DNA of 64,000 bases from the NCBI GenBank assembly GCA_030148725.1, contig JASBSU010000013.1, positions 62,001 to 126,000 on the forward strand, read 5' to 3'. Under the pieces are notes generated by a model. The model was not told where the DNA came from and did not search any database. It saw nothing but the letters and a program-made list of their open reading frames with translations. This document shows, one piece after another, positions 45,612 through 53,943 of the stretch. Made by a program: the position numbers and the translations under genes. The DNA is from Hyphomicrobium sp. (GTDB lineage: Bacteria > Pseudomonadota > Alphaproteobacteria > Rhizobiales > Hyphomicrobiaceae). Each line of letters begins with the position of its first letter. The first letter of the stretch is position 1.

Positions 45612-46154
45612 TCAGGAATTCTCGAGGCCAGGATCCGCAAGAAGTTGAAGGCTGAATGCCGCTGCGCGGGCAAAGCGCAGCGTCATCGCCTTGCGGCGCG
45701 CAGCCGGCAGCCGTGTCTGCGGTGCTTCCCGCACGATCTCCGCGCCGTAGCGATCCGCGAGGATGAGCCCGGTGTCCTCCGGCAGCACCTGGTGCGGAAA
45801 TTCCGGTGACACCGCGAAAAAGAGCGCGTCGGAATAGTCCCGATACTCAGGCCATTTAACGTCGACCCGCAGGTCGTCGAGGCACGACTTCACCTCCACG
45901 ATCCAGATGTCGCCGGAGGGCGACAACCCGACGACGTCGGCGCGCCGCCCGTTCGGCAGCACCAGCTCTGTGATGATCGCGAACGACATCGCCCGAAGCA
46001 GGCGGCCGACACCGCGGCACACTTCGCGCGTCGTCGCATCACGACCCGCAACGACCGGCGCGACGCAGGCATCTGCTGGCAAATCAGCCACGGCATCAAC
46101 CGCTTCCGCCATATCGATGCCAGTTTCCCCGGCTTTATCGTCTACTGCCGTCAT
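45612..46154 (-). CDS. mmcB: MmcB family DNA repair protein
   Basis: A 180-residue protein of the MmcB family (formerly DUF2-type repair, PF06319-like), a putative endonuclease in alphaproteobacterial DNA damage response. Key segments are ELVLPNGRRADVVGLSPSGDIWIVEVKSC (split at about 67-95) and VDVKWPEYRDYSDALFFAV. The D-x(n)-ExK pattern (ADVVGL and VEVKS) is that of PD-(D/E)xK nucleases. The N-terminal 40 residues are Ala/Asp rich. The start is chosen as ATG 46154; the open frame reaches 46589 but loses similarity. Confidence 0.9.
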   Translation of the reverse strand: MTAVDDKAGETGIDMAEAVDAVADLPADACVAPVVAGRDATTREVCRGVGRLLRAMSFAIITELVLPNGRRADVVGLSPSGDIWIVEVKSCLDDLRVDVKWPEYRDYSDALFFAVSPEFPHQVLPEDTGLILADRYGAEIVREAPQTRLPAARRKAMTLRFARAAAFSLQLLADPGLENS

Positions 46155-46311
46155 TTGACCACCGTGGGGGTGACACTTGCCGGTCATAAACCGAGCGGAA
46201 GCATTGAGCGTGAGCGCGTCCGAACGGCCGTAGGTCTGAGCTGGCCATGCCGCGCTCGAATCTGCTCTTAGGTGTCGCGGGCAACTCATCGAGGGACGAG
46301 CGCCTGTCTCC

Positions 46312-48087
46312 ATGTTCTTCAAACTCTTCAAGTCAGACAAGAGCAAGGCCGCCGGTGATGTGGCCGCTGAAACAGCCGAGGCGGCAGACACGCCGGACGC
46401 CGCGCGCGAAGGCGCGGTCGCCGAGAGCGCCGCAACGGCTGAGGTAGCGCGCGAATCCGCCGCTGCGCTAGCCACAAGCACAGACGCTGGAACGCTCGGC
46501 TTCAAAACCACAGCCGATCTGAAGCCCCTTGACGGTCCGATCGGGCAGGAAAAGGCGATGGAAGCCATCACCTTTGGCGCCCGCATCAAGGGGCCGGGCC
46601 ATCATATGCTTGTGGTTGGACCATCAGGCTCAGGCCGCCGCACGGCAACCCGTGCCGCCTTGCAGGACGTCGCCGCGAAGGCCGATCGCCCCTCCGACTG
46701 GGTGTTCGTCAGCTCCTTCGATCCGACCGGCGGTTTCCGCGCGTTGAAGCTCCCGCCCGGAACGGCAAAGCCGTTCGCCGAGATGATCGCCGTCGCCATC
46801 GACCAGCTTGCCGACGCGCTCCCCGCAGCATTCGCTGCCGACGATTACGACCTGAAGCGCCGCACCATCGAGGAGGAATTCCGCTTCAGCCGCGAGGACG
46901 CGTTGGAAGCGCTGCGCCGCGAGGCCGAATCCCAGAACATCGCGTTGCTGCGCACGCCGGCAGGTATCGCCGTCGCGCCTGTGCTGGAAGGCAAGGTCGT
47001 CAAGACCGACGTATTCAACTCCGTGCCCGAAGCTCTGCGCCGCGAGGTTGAGACCAAGATTGCTGCGCTCGAAGCTGAGATCGAGGCGATCCTCGCTGAG
47101 CGCCCGGAAGCTGAGAAAGAGCGTCGCGCGCGCCTCGTCAGCCTCAACGAGCAGGTTGCCGGCCGCTATGTCCGCGCGGCCTTGGAGGACGTGAAAGCCG
47201 AGTACGCCGACGTCGCCGGTGTTGAGAGCTATCTCAAGGCGGCTGCCCGCGACTTGGTGCGCAACGCTGCCATGTTCACGCTGCCGCCTGGCACGCAAAC
47301 GACGCCGCACGCGCGCCTTTACGCAGCCCATCCGCGCTTCGCGCGCTACGCCGTCCACGTGCTCGCGACGAGTTCGGCGGGAACCGGCGCGCCCATCGTG
47401 TACGAGCAGAACCCGACGTACGCCAATCTCTTCGGCCGCGTCGAATTGAGCGCCGGCACCGACGGCACCAGCCAGGTCGTGCGCATCAAGCCCGGCGCGC
47501 TGCATCGCGCCAACGGTGGCTACCTGCTGATCGACGGCGATGCGCTGCTCGACAGTTCGGGCGCCGCCGAAGCGCTGCGTCGTGCACTCGAAGCCGAGGA
47601 AATCCGTTTCGATCCACCCGCCAGCCCCATCGGCGCGTTGGGCGATGAGGTGCCCGATCTCGAACCCATTCCGCTAAACGTACGCCTCGTCGTGTTTGCC
47701 AATGCCGAGACGCAGCGCCGCCTCGCGGCGAGCACCACCGGGCTGCGGCGGCTGTTCAAGGTCGAGGCCGCCTTCGAGCACGCCATCGAGCGCACCAGGG
47801 GCGCAGTCGATGCGTTCGCGCGCGTTATCGCAGGTGTGGTGCAGAAGCAGGATTTGCGCCCGATCGACGCCGAGGGCGTTGCAGTCCTTATCGATGAGGC
47901 GGCGCATCGCGCCGGTGCGGACGGGAAGATCTCGCTTCTCATCGCCGACGTCATCGATGTCTGCCGCGAAGCCGACCATTGGGCGTCGAGCGAAAGCCGC
48001 AAGATCATCTCCGCATCCGATATCCAGCGCGCCCTGCGTCAGCGGCGCGGCCTTGGATCATCCGGCGCACTGGCGGAAGCATCATGA
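46312..48087 (+). CDS. Lon-related AAA protein lacking the protease domain
   Basis: A 591-residue protein matching the N-terminal AAA part of the YcbZ/LonP-type Lon-related proteases. A low-complexity Ala-rich head (12-60) leads to the P-loop GPSGSGRRT (103-111; Arg replaces Lys, which occurs in this family). A coiled-coil insertion at about 250-295 and the central NGGYLLIDGDALLDS Walker B-like segment follow, then an arginine-finger region. It ends at RALRQRRGLGSS, where family members normally continue for about 200 residues into a Ser/Lys protease. No Lon protease domain follows in any frame. The next gene overlaps by ATGA. Confidence 0.85.
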   Translation: MFFKLFKSDKSKAAGDVAAETAEAADTPDAAREGAVAESAATAEVARESAAALATSTDAGTLGFKTTADLKPLDGPIGQEKAMEAITFGARIKGPGHHMLVVGPSGSGRRTATRAALQDVAAKADRPSDWVFVSSFDPTGGFRALKLPPGTAKPFAEMIAVAIDQLADALPAAFAADDYDLKRRTIEEEFRFSREDALEALRREAESQNIALLRTPAGIAVAPVLEGKVVKTDVFNSVPEALRREVETKIAALEAEIEAILAERPEAEKERRARLVSLNEQVAGRYVRAALEDVKAEYADVAGVESYLKAAARDLVRNAAMFTLPPGTQTTPHARLYAAHPRFARYAVHVLATSSAGTGAPIVYEQNPTYANLFGRVELSAGTDGTSQVVRIKPGALHRANGGYLLIDGDALLDSSGAAEALRRALEAEEIRFDPPASPIGALGDEVPDLEPIPLNVRLVVFANAETQRRLAASTTGLRRLFKVEAAFEHAIERTRGAVDAFARVIAGVVQKQDLRPIDAEGVAVLIDEAAHRAGADGKISLLIADVIDVCREADHWASSESRKIISASDIQRALRQRRGLGSSGALAEAS

Positions 48088-48962
48088 TCGCGCATGTCGC
48101 CGCCGCTGGAGAACGCAGTGGCCGCGTGGTGCTGTGGCTCACCGGGCAGACGGCCGCGAGCCGCATCGCCATCGAGGCGGCAATGCTGTTGGCGCAGGCG
48201 TTCCAGGCGGAGGTGGAAAGCCTCTACGTCGAGGACGCTCAGCTCTTCGACCTTGTCGAGTTCCCTTTCGCACGTGTCATCGGTGCATCTGGCGGAAGCT
48301 GGGAGCCACTGCCGCACGCCACGCTGGAGCGAGAGATGCGGTTTGCCGCCGCTGCGCTGCACCGGCAGGTCGCAGAGGCGGGGCTGGCGGCCGCGGTTCC
48401 CTGCAACGCCCGCGTCGTGCGCGACGAGCCGCTTCGCGCGTTGGCGCGCGCCTGCCAGGAAAACGGCCCCTGGAATGTCGTTGTCGTCGGCGAGCCGCTC
48501 GCGCCGAGTGACCAGCAGCGCCTTGCCGACCTGTTCGAACGCGTAACTGACACCACGGCAGCCGTCATCACCGGACCATTGGGCTGCCGGTCCCGCGGCC
48601 CGGTCGTCGCGGTCGTCGAAGAGTTCGACCGCCTCGGTCCCACACTCAAAGCCGCGCAGCGCTTGGCGCCGATGTGTGGCGGCGAGGTGAAGCTCGCCCT
48701 TGTCGGCGACCGTCGCGACGAACTCACCTGGATGGAAGGTGAAGCGAGGCTTCTCTGTGCGACCGGCGAGGAAGAAGGTGAGATCACCGCGTTCGAGAGC
48801 GTGCTCGCCGCCAACGATGACCCGGCACCCCTTGCCGCCGTCCTCCAGCGACACCGGCCGGGCATCGCGCTCGCCCGCTATGGCGGCCGCCTCATCGCCC
48901 CCGGCACCAACCTCCGCCCGCTCACGTCCGCGCTCGAATGCCCCTTGATGCTCGTCCGTTGA
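48084..48962 (+). CDS. Universal-stress-protein-like protein
   Basis: A 292-residue protein starting in an ATGA overlap with the AAA gene. The first half (about 10-165) has the layout of a universal stress protein: a start strand VVLWLTGQ, ESLYVEDAQLFDL after helix 1, and NVVVVGEPLAP. The second half (about 175-290) repeats it weakly and ends ALECPLMLVR, the usual last strand. The ATP-binding G-2x-G-9x-G(S/T) pattern is not clearly present. Together with the AAA gene it forms a tightly coupled two-gene unit whose role is unknown. Confidence 0.65.
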   Translation: MIAHVAAAGERSGRVVLWLTGQTAASRIAIEAAMLLAQAFQAEVESLYVEDAQLFDLVEFPFARVIGASGGSWEPLPHATLEREMRFAAAALHRQVAEAGLAAAVPCNARVVRDEPLRALARACQENGPWNVVVVGEPLAPSDQQRLADLFERVTDTTAAVITGPLGCRSRGPVVAVVEEFDRLGPTLKAAQRLAPMCGGEVKLALVGDRRDELTWMEGEARLLCATGEEEGEITAFESVLAANDDPAPLAAVLQRHRPGIALARYGGRLIAPGTNLRPLTSALECPLMLVR

Positions 48963-49071
48963 AAGACGGCGGCTTTCGCGCTACGGCGTGGCGTCGTTTG
49001 CCGGATATTTGCCTTCGCCTCGGCCGGCCGTGTATGCCAACATCGTTCGGCCCGCCACATAGGTTTGATCC

Positions 49072-49629
49072 ATGCTCCAGGCTTGGCTCTCGATCGGCTT
49101 CATCGTCCTTTTTGCTATTGCCGTCCTCGCGTTCGTTCTCTGGCGCAGGGACAGCCACGTCCTGGCTGTCGTCGCGCTGTTGATTGGCGTGCCGCTCTGG
49201 TTCGCGTGGGAATACGCCCGTCCGACTTGGACGACAGGCGTCATCACTGGAACCGACGTGCGCCGCAGTGATCCTGACGCCCGCGGCAACACGACCGACA
49301 TCCAGTACATCTACATGCGCAACCGCTCCGACCGCGGCCTTGAGCTGACCAACGAGGACTCCTGGTGGTGGCTGAAGCGGAACAGCGAGCGCGTCTTCAA
49401 CGACGCCAAGACCGCCGACACGCGCAAGACCGAAATGACGCTCGTGTGGAACCGGTGGCGCGCGACGCTCTTCAGCTGGTATCCGAACGTGATCGCCATC
49501 GGAGCAGCCGGTAACTGGCCGTTCTGGTCGCTCCGCATCATTGGTTTCTACGGTCTCTCGATTGCTCTTTGGATCGCGTATTTCTCTGCTTTCATCTGGC
49601 TGAGTCGGGCGCGCGCGCCGGATGCCTGA
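49072..49629 (+). CDS. DUF1523-like membrane protein
   Basis: A 185-residue protein with helices at about 4-24, 30-47 and a C-terminal one at about 150-178. Between them lies an extracytoplasmic domain: VITGTDVRRSD, DIQYIYMRNRSDRGLELTNED, and SERVFNDAKT. The TGT-VKR-like start and the D-x-W-W segment resemble DUF1523 proteins. Function is unknown. The ATG has a modest AGG-type site. Confidence 0.6.
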   Translation: MLQAWLSIGFIVLFAIAVLAFVLWRRDSHVLAVVALLIGVPLWFAWEYARPTWTTGVITGTDVRRSDPDARGNTTDIQYIYMRNRSDRGLELTNEDSWWWLKRNSERVFNDAKTADTRKTEMTLVWNRWRATLFSWYPNVIAIGAAGNWPFWSLRIIGFYGLSIALWIAYFSAFIWLSRARAPDA

Positions 49630-49661
49630 CGATATTGGTTCGTTGATTAGAGGCTCGTCTC

Positions 49662-50117
49662 ATGCGTATTGTTTCCGCTCTCCTGATCCTTGCCGCCTTC
49701 CTTGCGACCAGCGCGTCTGCGGCGCCGACAGCATGTGGGCTCGTCTCGGCCGCCGACATGAGCGCCGTGCTCGGCACGACGGTGACCGCCGCAGCGGACG
49801 ACCGCGGTGGGCAAACCAAATGCACCTATGAAACGGCCGGCGGCGAACTCGGCGCACCCTATGCCGAGGTGCAACTGAACTGGGGCGACGGCGAATCCGG
49901 CATGATGGGTGCCGGCGCCATGAAGTCGGACCTCGGGGCGGTCATGGGCAACCTTGCCGGCCTCGGAGATCAGGCAACCACCGTCGGCCCGATGATCCTC
50001 ATCCGCAGAGGCGACGATCTCATCACTCTGGTGATCTCCGGCGTCCCTGACGGCACGGCGGCCGCCAAGAGCATCTACGGACTGCTCGACAAGCGGCTCA
50101 AGGCGGCGACACCTTAA
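49662..50117 (+). CDS. Secreted small protein of unknown function
   Basis: A 151-residue protein with a clear signal peptide (residues 1-20, ending ATSASA-A). The mature part has two Cys residues (CGLVSAADMSAVLG and KCTYET), the LGTTV-type motif resembling DUF3558-like lipoprotein domains, and a Met/Gly-rich stretch. It lies 32 bases after the DUF1523-like gene, with GAGG before its ATG. No function can be given. Confidence 0.65.
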   Translation: MRIVSALLILAAFLATSASAAPTACGLVSAADMSAVLGTTVTAAADDRGGQTKCTYETAGGELGAPYAEVQLNWGDGESGMMGAGAMKSDLGAVMGNLAGLGDQATTVGPMILIRRGDDLITLVISGVPDGTAAAKSIYGLLDKRLKAATP

Positions 50118-50186
50118 CGGTCGCGCGGCGCAATCGCCGCCCGGCGATCGCGTCCTGTCGGCTCGGCACGGTAGGGCCGGCGAGCC

Positions 50187-51071
50187 TTACGGCGCGCTCT
50201 CGAAATACTTCGGCCCCGTACCGATGATTTTCGGGTCCGGCTCGCCGATGGCTTTTGCGTCCTTGCCCTCGTAATCCGAGTGATAGAGCACCCAGCGTAT
50301 CGTCTCGAGCCGGGCGCGACGCTGATCGTTGGATCGTACCACGATCCAAGGCGCTTCTTCCGTGCTCGTTCGCTTGAAGATGTCGCGCTGGGCTCGCGTG
50401 TAGTCGTCCCACTTGTCGATCGCCGCGAGATCGATGTCGGTGATCTTCCATCGCTTGAATGGATCGTGCCGGCGTTCGTGGAAGCGCTGCAACTGCATCT
50501 CGCGCCCGATCACGAGGTAGTATTTGAAGAGGCGTATCCCGTCGCGCACCAGTAAGGATTCGAAGTCTGGCGTGGCCTTCAAAAACGCCTCGACCTGCGC
50601 CGTCGTCGAGAAGCTCATGACCCGCTCGACGCCCGCGCGGTTGTACCAGGAGCGGTCGAACAGCACCATGTCGCCCGCCGTCGGCAGGTGAGCCACGTAG
50701 CGCTGGAAGTACCACTCGCCGCGCTCGGTCTCCGTCGGCTTGGTGAGGGCCACGGACCGCGCGTGGCGCGGGTTGAGCCGCTCCAGAAAGCGGTTGATGC
50801 AACTCCCCTTGCCCGACGCATCGCGTCCTTCGAAGAGCACCACGTAGCGCTGACCTTCGGCCTCGACGTAGAACTGCAGCTTCAGAAGCTCCAGCTGCAG
50901 CTTTTGCAGCTCCTCGGCATAGACCTTCTTTTTGAGCTCCTCGTCGTAGGGAAATCCGCCCGACGTCAGTGCCCGCTCCGCAATGGATGGGGACAGGACC
51001 GGATCTTCCAGGTCAAACTCCAAGGCTGACTTGGTTCCGCCTTTGCCTTCCTTGGCCGGTTTCGCATTCAT
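50187..51071 (-). CDS. ppk2: Polyphosphate kinase 2
   Basis: Transfers phosphate between polyphosphate and nucleotides, favouring GTP or ATP formation from polyphosphate. The 294-residue class I PPK2 has the Walker A FEGRDASGKGS (about 78-88), KPTETERGEWYFQRYVAHLP, and the lid/Walker B FDRSWYNRAGVERVM. It is divergent from phoR with 104 bases between them, where a perfect CTGTCAT Pho half-site lies at 51133-51139. Location beside phoR-pst-phoB suggests phosphate-starvation control. Confidence 0.95.
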   Translation of the reverse strand: MNAKPAKEGKGGTKSALEFDLEDPVLSPSIAERALTSGGFPYDEELKKKVYAEELQKLQLELLKLQFYVEAEGQRYVVLFEGRDASGKGSCINRFLERLNPRHARSVALTKPTETERGEWYFQRYVAHLPTAGDMVLFDRSWYNRAGVERVMSFSTTAQVEAFLKATPDFESLLVRDGIRLFKYYLVIGREMQLQRFHERRHDPFKRWKITDIDLAAIDKWDDYTRAQRDIFKRTSTEEAPWIVVRSNDQRRARLETIRWVLYHSDYEGKDAKAIGEPDPKIIGTGPKYFESAP

Positions 51072-51175
51072 GGCCGCTCGCTTGCCTGATTGGTTGCCTG
51101 CCCGATTGTAAGGTGAATCCGTTGCAGTTCGCCTGTCATGTTTGAAAGCCGCTACATTCCCGCATATCTAGAGCG

Positions 51176-52573
51176 ATGGCGTTGTCGAATGATCCAGGAC
51201 GCAGGCAGAAGATGTCGCTAGGCACCGCGCTGAGCAACATCCGCTGGGCCGAGCGCAAGGCTGACACTGAAGCTAGGATCGCAGCCGCTTCGCTGACGGC
51301 AAGGCACCGGCTGTCCGTCCGGCTGATGCCTGTCGCAGCAGCTTCAAGTATCTTCGTCATCCTCGTTCTCTTTGGCGCCTTGAGCTTGCCGGCGGCCGTC
51401 GCCGCTGTCGCAGGCTTGGTGTTCGCAGCCGCCATCTGGCCGCTCGACGTAACGGCGTTTATCGATGTTTTGGCAGGAAGGCCGCACGTGACAGCGATCA
51501 GTCGCGCTACCGAGACCGAGCGAAACAGCTGGAGTGCCGTCATTGACGCCATCCCTACGGCGGCTCTGGCGCTCGATGCCAATGGCACGCTGTTGCACTC
51601 CAACCGCCTCGCCGCGGAGATGTTTCCCAAGATTCGCACCGGGCTTCCGATGAGCCAGGTCTCGCGCAGCCCCGACCTGTTGATGGCCGTCGATCGAGCG
51701 CTCGCTTCCGAAGAGGAGCGGATCGATGTCGAACTGGTCGAGCGTGTCCCCGTTGAGCGCCGCGTCGCCGCCACCGTCTCCCTGCTGATGCCGTCGGTGG
51801 ATACGTCGGCCCCGCGCGTGCTCGTGACCTTCCGCGACCTGACCGAGCAGGATCGCCTGGGACAGATGCGCACCGACTTCATCGCCAACGCTAGCCACGA
51901 GCTGCGCACCCCGCTTGCCTCGCTGCGGGCGTTCGTCGAGACGTTGCAGGGGCCGGCGCGCGATGACGCCAACGCCCGCAAGCGCTTCCTGCAGCTCATG
52001 GCGAGCCAGGCCGAGCGCATGACGCGCCTCATCGACGATTTACTGTCGTTGAGCCGCGTAGAGATGCGCGTGCACCTGCCGCCCCGCGGGATCGTCGACC
52101 TGAACGAGACGGCGGCTTACGTCTGCCAGTCCCTGGAGCCGGTCGCGGAGGCAGCATCGGTGAAGATCACCCTGCTGCGCGAGGACAGCCCCGCGCGCAT
52201 CCGCGCTGACCGCGAGGAGATCGTCCAGGTTCTGCAGAACCTCATTCAGAACGCCATCAAGTACGGCCGTGAGGGCGGTTCGGTCGAGGTTCGCGTCGGG
52301 CGCGACACGCCGCCGGGGTCCGGCGGCTCGAAGGTTTGGGTGAACGTGACGGACGACGGCCCGGGGATCGCCCCCGAGCACCTCCCGCGCCTCACCGAGC
52401 GTTTCTACCGGGTGAGCGTTGTTTCCAGCCGGGACAAGGGCGGTACCGGGCTCGGCCTCGCGATCGTGAAGCACATCCTCAACCGCCATCGCGCCGACTT
52501 GCGGATTGCCTCGAGGCTGGGTGCCGGCTCGACGTTCACCGTGACGTTCGATGAGTTGGGCGGCGCAGCATAA
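51176..52573 (+). CDS. phoR: Phosphate-regulon sensor kinase PhoR
   Basis: A membrane histidine kinase of 465 residues. Two helices near 50-95 anchor it, then a PAS-like domain (about 120-225) and the H-box ASHELRTPLASLRAFVETL. The kinase domain has NLIQNAIKYG, DDGPGIAPEHLPRLTERFYR and GGTGLGLAIVKHILNRH. It is the first gene of the block phoR-pstSCAB-phoU-phoB. The ATG at 51176 has only a weak site (GAGCG). Confidence 0.93.
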   Translation: MALSNDPGRRQKMSLGTALSNIRWAERKADTEARIAAASLTARHRLSVRLMPVAAASSIFVILVLFGALSLPAAVAAVAGLVFAAAIWPLDVTAFIDVLAGRPHVTAISRATETERNSWSAVIDAIPTAALALDANGTLLHSNRLAAEMFPKIRTGLPMSQVSRSPDLLMAVDRALASEEERIDVELVERVPVERRVAATVSLLMPSVDTSAPRVLVTFRDLTEQDRLGQMRTDFIANASHELRTPLASLRAFVETLQGPARDDANARKRFLQLMASQAERMTRLIDDLLSLSRVEMRVHLPPRGIVDLNETAAYVCQSLEPVAEAASVKITLLREDSPARIRADREEIVQVLQNLIQNAIKYGREGGSVEVRVGRDTPPGSGGSKVWVNVTDDGPGIAPEHLPRLTERFYRVSVVSSRDKGGTGLGLAIVKHILNRHRADLRIASRLGAGSTFTVTFDELGGAA

Positions 52574-52650
52574 ATCCGCCGCCGCGCTGGCCCTCTAAAG
52601 CGGCTTGTGCCCGGGAATTGAATTTTACTTAGCTATTGCAGTCAATTAAC

Positions 52651-52668
52651 CTGTCACGAAACTATCGT
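52651..52668 (+). promoter_or_regulatory. Pho box upstream of pstS
   Basis: CTGTCAC-GAAA-CTATCGT is an 18-base near-match to the PhoB consensus CTGTCAT-N4-CTGTCAT, with 6 of 7 and 5 of 7 bases agreeing in the two halves. A TATCTA -10 follows 10 bases after the box at 52679-52684, the normal PhoB-dependent layout, with no need for a -35. It indicates activation of pstS on phosphate starvation. Confidence 0.75.
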
Positions 52669-52777
52669 TGCATTGGTCTATCTAAGCCGCACGGCGCAAG
52701 GAGCGCCGGCGGGGGGAGGTTCGCGAGGTGCGGTTTTCCGCACGCCCCGTATTCACCTCCAAGATCAGGAGACCAGT

Positions 52778-53833
52778 GTGAGCAACAAGCTTATCGCCAT
52801 TTCGGCGGCGGCGGCCGTCCTTGGCACGTTCGCGTTCGCCGGCGCAGCCGTCGCGCGCGACCAGATCCGCATCGTAGGATCGTCGACGGTTTATCCCTTC
52901 ACGACCGCAGTGGCCGAGCAGTTTGGCAAGTCGGGTGGCGGCAAGACCCCGGTTGTGGAGTCCACCGGTACCGGCGGCGGCATGAAGCTGTTCTGCGCCG
53001 GCGTAGGCGAAGCCAACCCGGACATCACGAACGCCTCGCGCGCGATCAAGAAGGGCGAGTTCGAGGACTGCCAGAAAAACGGCGTCAAGGATATCGTTGA
53101 GATCAAGGTCGGCATCGACGGCCTGACCATCGCCCAGTCGAAGAATGGTCCCGACACCAACCTCACACGTCAGCAGGTGTTCCAGGCTCTCGCCGCTGAG
53201 GTTCCCGATAAGGACGGCAAGCTGATCCCGAACCCCTACAAGAAGTGGTCGGACATCGACCCCTCGCTTCCCGACGTCAAGATTGAGGTTCTCGGTCCGC
53301 CGCCGACCTCCGGTACCCGCGACTCCTTCCATGAGCTGTTCATGGAGAAGGGCGCTGAGGCTTACCCGGTTCTGAAGGACCTCAAGAAGGCTGACTCTAA
53401 GGCATTCGATAAGGTTTGGAAGTCCATCCGCACGGATGGTGCATACGTCGAAGCCGGCGAGAACGACAACGTCATCGTTCAGAAGCTTGAAGCCAACAAG
53501 GACGCCTATGGCATCTTTGGCTACTCGTTCCTCGAGGAAAATGGCGCCAATCTGAAGGGCGTGTCGATCGAGGGCGTCGAGCCCGAATATGACGCCATCT
53601 CTGCTGGAAAATACAAGGGCGCCCGCCCGCTCTTCATCTACGTGAAGAAGCAGCACGTCGGCGTAGTTCCCGGCATCGACAAGTTTGTTGCGGAATACGT
53701 GTCGGACAAGGCCATGTCGAAGGACGGCTACCTCGCGCGCAAGGGCTTGGTTGCTCTTCCCAAGGAAGAGGCCGACAAGGTCCGCGAGTCCGCCATCGGC
53801 ATGAAGACGCTCTCGGCTGACCTCGTAAACTAA
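52778..53833 (+). CDS. pstS: Phosphate-binding periplasmic protein PstS
   Basis: Binds phosphate in the periplasm for the PstCAB transporter. The 351-residue protein has a signal peptide (about 1-27, ending AVARDQI). The phosphate-binding strand starts IRIVGSSTVYPF, with TGTGGGM and the typical TSGTRDSFHELF. The start is a GTG at 52778 with AGGAGA six bases before it. It is followed by a strong stem-loop, and then pstC. Confidence 0.95.
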   Translation: MSNKLIAISAAAAVLGTFAFAGAAVARDQIRIVGSSTVYPFTTAVAEQFGKSGGGKTPVVESTGTGGGMKLFCAGVGEANPDITNASRAIKKGEFEDCQKNGVKDIVEIKVGIDGLTIAQSKNGPDTNLTRQQVFQALAAEVPDKDGKLIPNPYKKWSDIDPSLPDVKIEVLGPPPTSGTRDSFHELFMEKGAEAYPVLKDLKKADSKAFDKVWKSIRTDGAYVEAGENDNVIVQKLEANKDAYGIFGYSFLEENGANLKGVSIEGVEPEYDAISAGKYKGARPLFIYVKKQHVGVVPGIDKFVAEYVSDKAMSKDGYLARKGLVALPKEEADKVRESAIGMKTLSADLVN

Positions 53834-53841
53834 GCTTGAGG

Positions 53842-53877
53842 AGGAGGTCACCGTCGCGAATTCGACGGTGACCTCCT
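53842..53877 (+). promoter_or_regulatory. Stem-loop between pstS and pstC
   Basis: AGGAGGTCACCGTCG pairs with CGACGGTGACCTCCT in a perfect 15-bp stem with a six-base CGAATT loop, nine bases after the pstS stop and followed by TTC. It could partly terminate transcription or protect the pstS message, giving more binding protein than membrane components. Confidence 0.75.
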
Positions 53878-53943
53878 TTCACTTGCTCGCCGCCGCCTAT
53901 AAAACGCCCGTCGCTAGCCCCAACGGCTAAGAAGCGAGTTGAT

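Noticed and set aside
48088-48300. The missing Lon protease domain being hidden by a frameshift.
   Set aside because: The sequence after the stop codes in one frame for the universal-stress-like protein, with a normal ATGA overlap and good codon use. No GSSAGP-like Lon protease motif appears in other frames.
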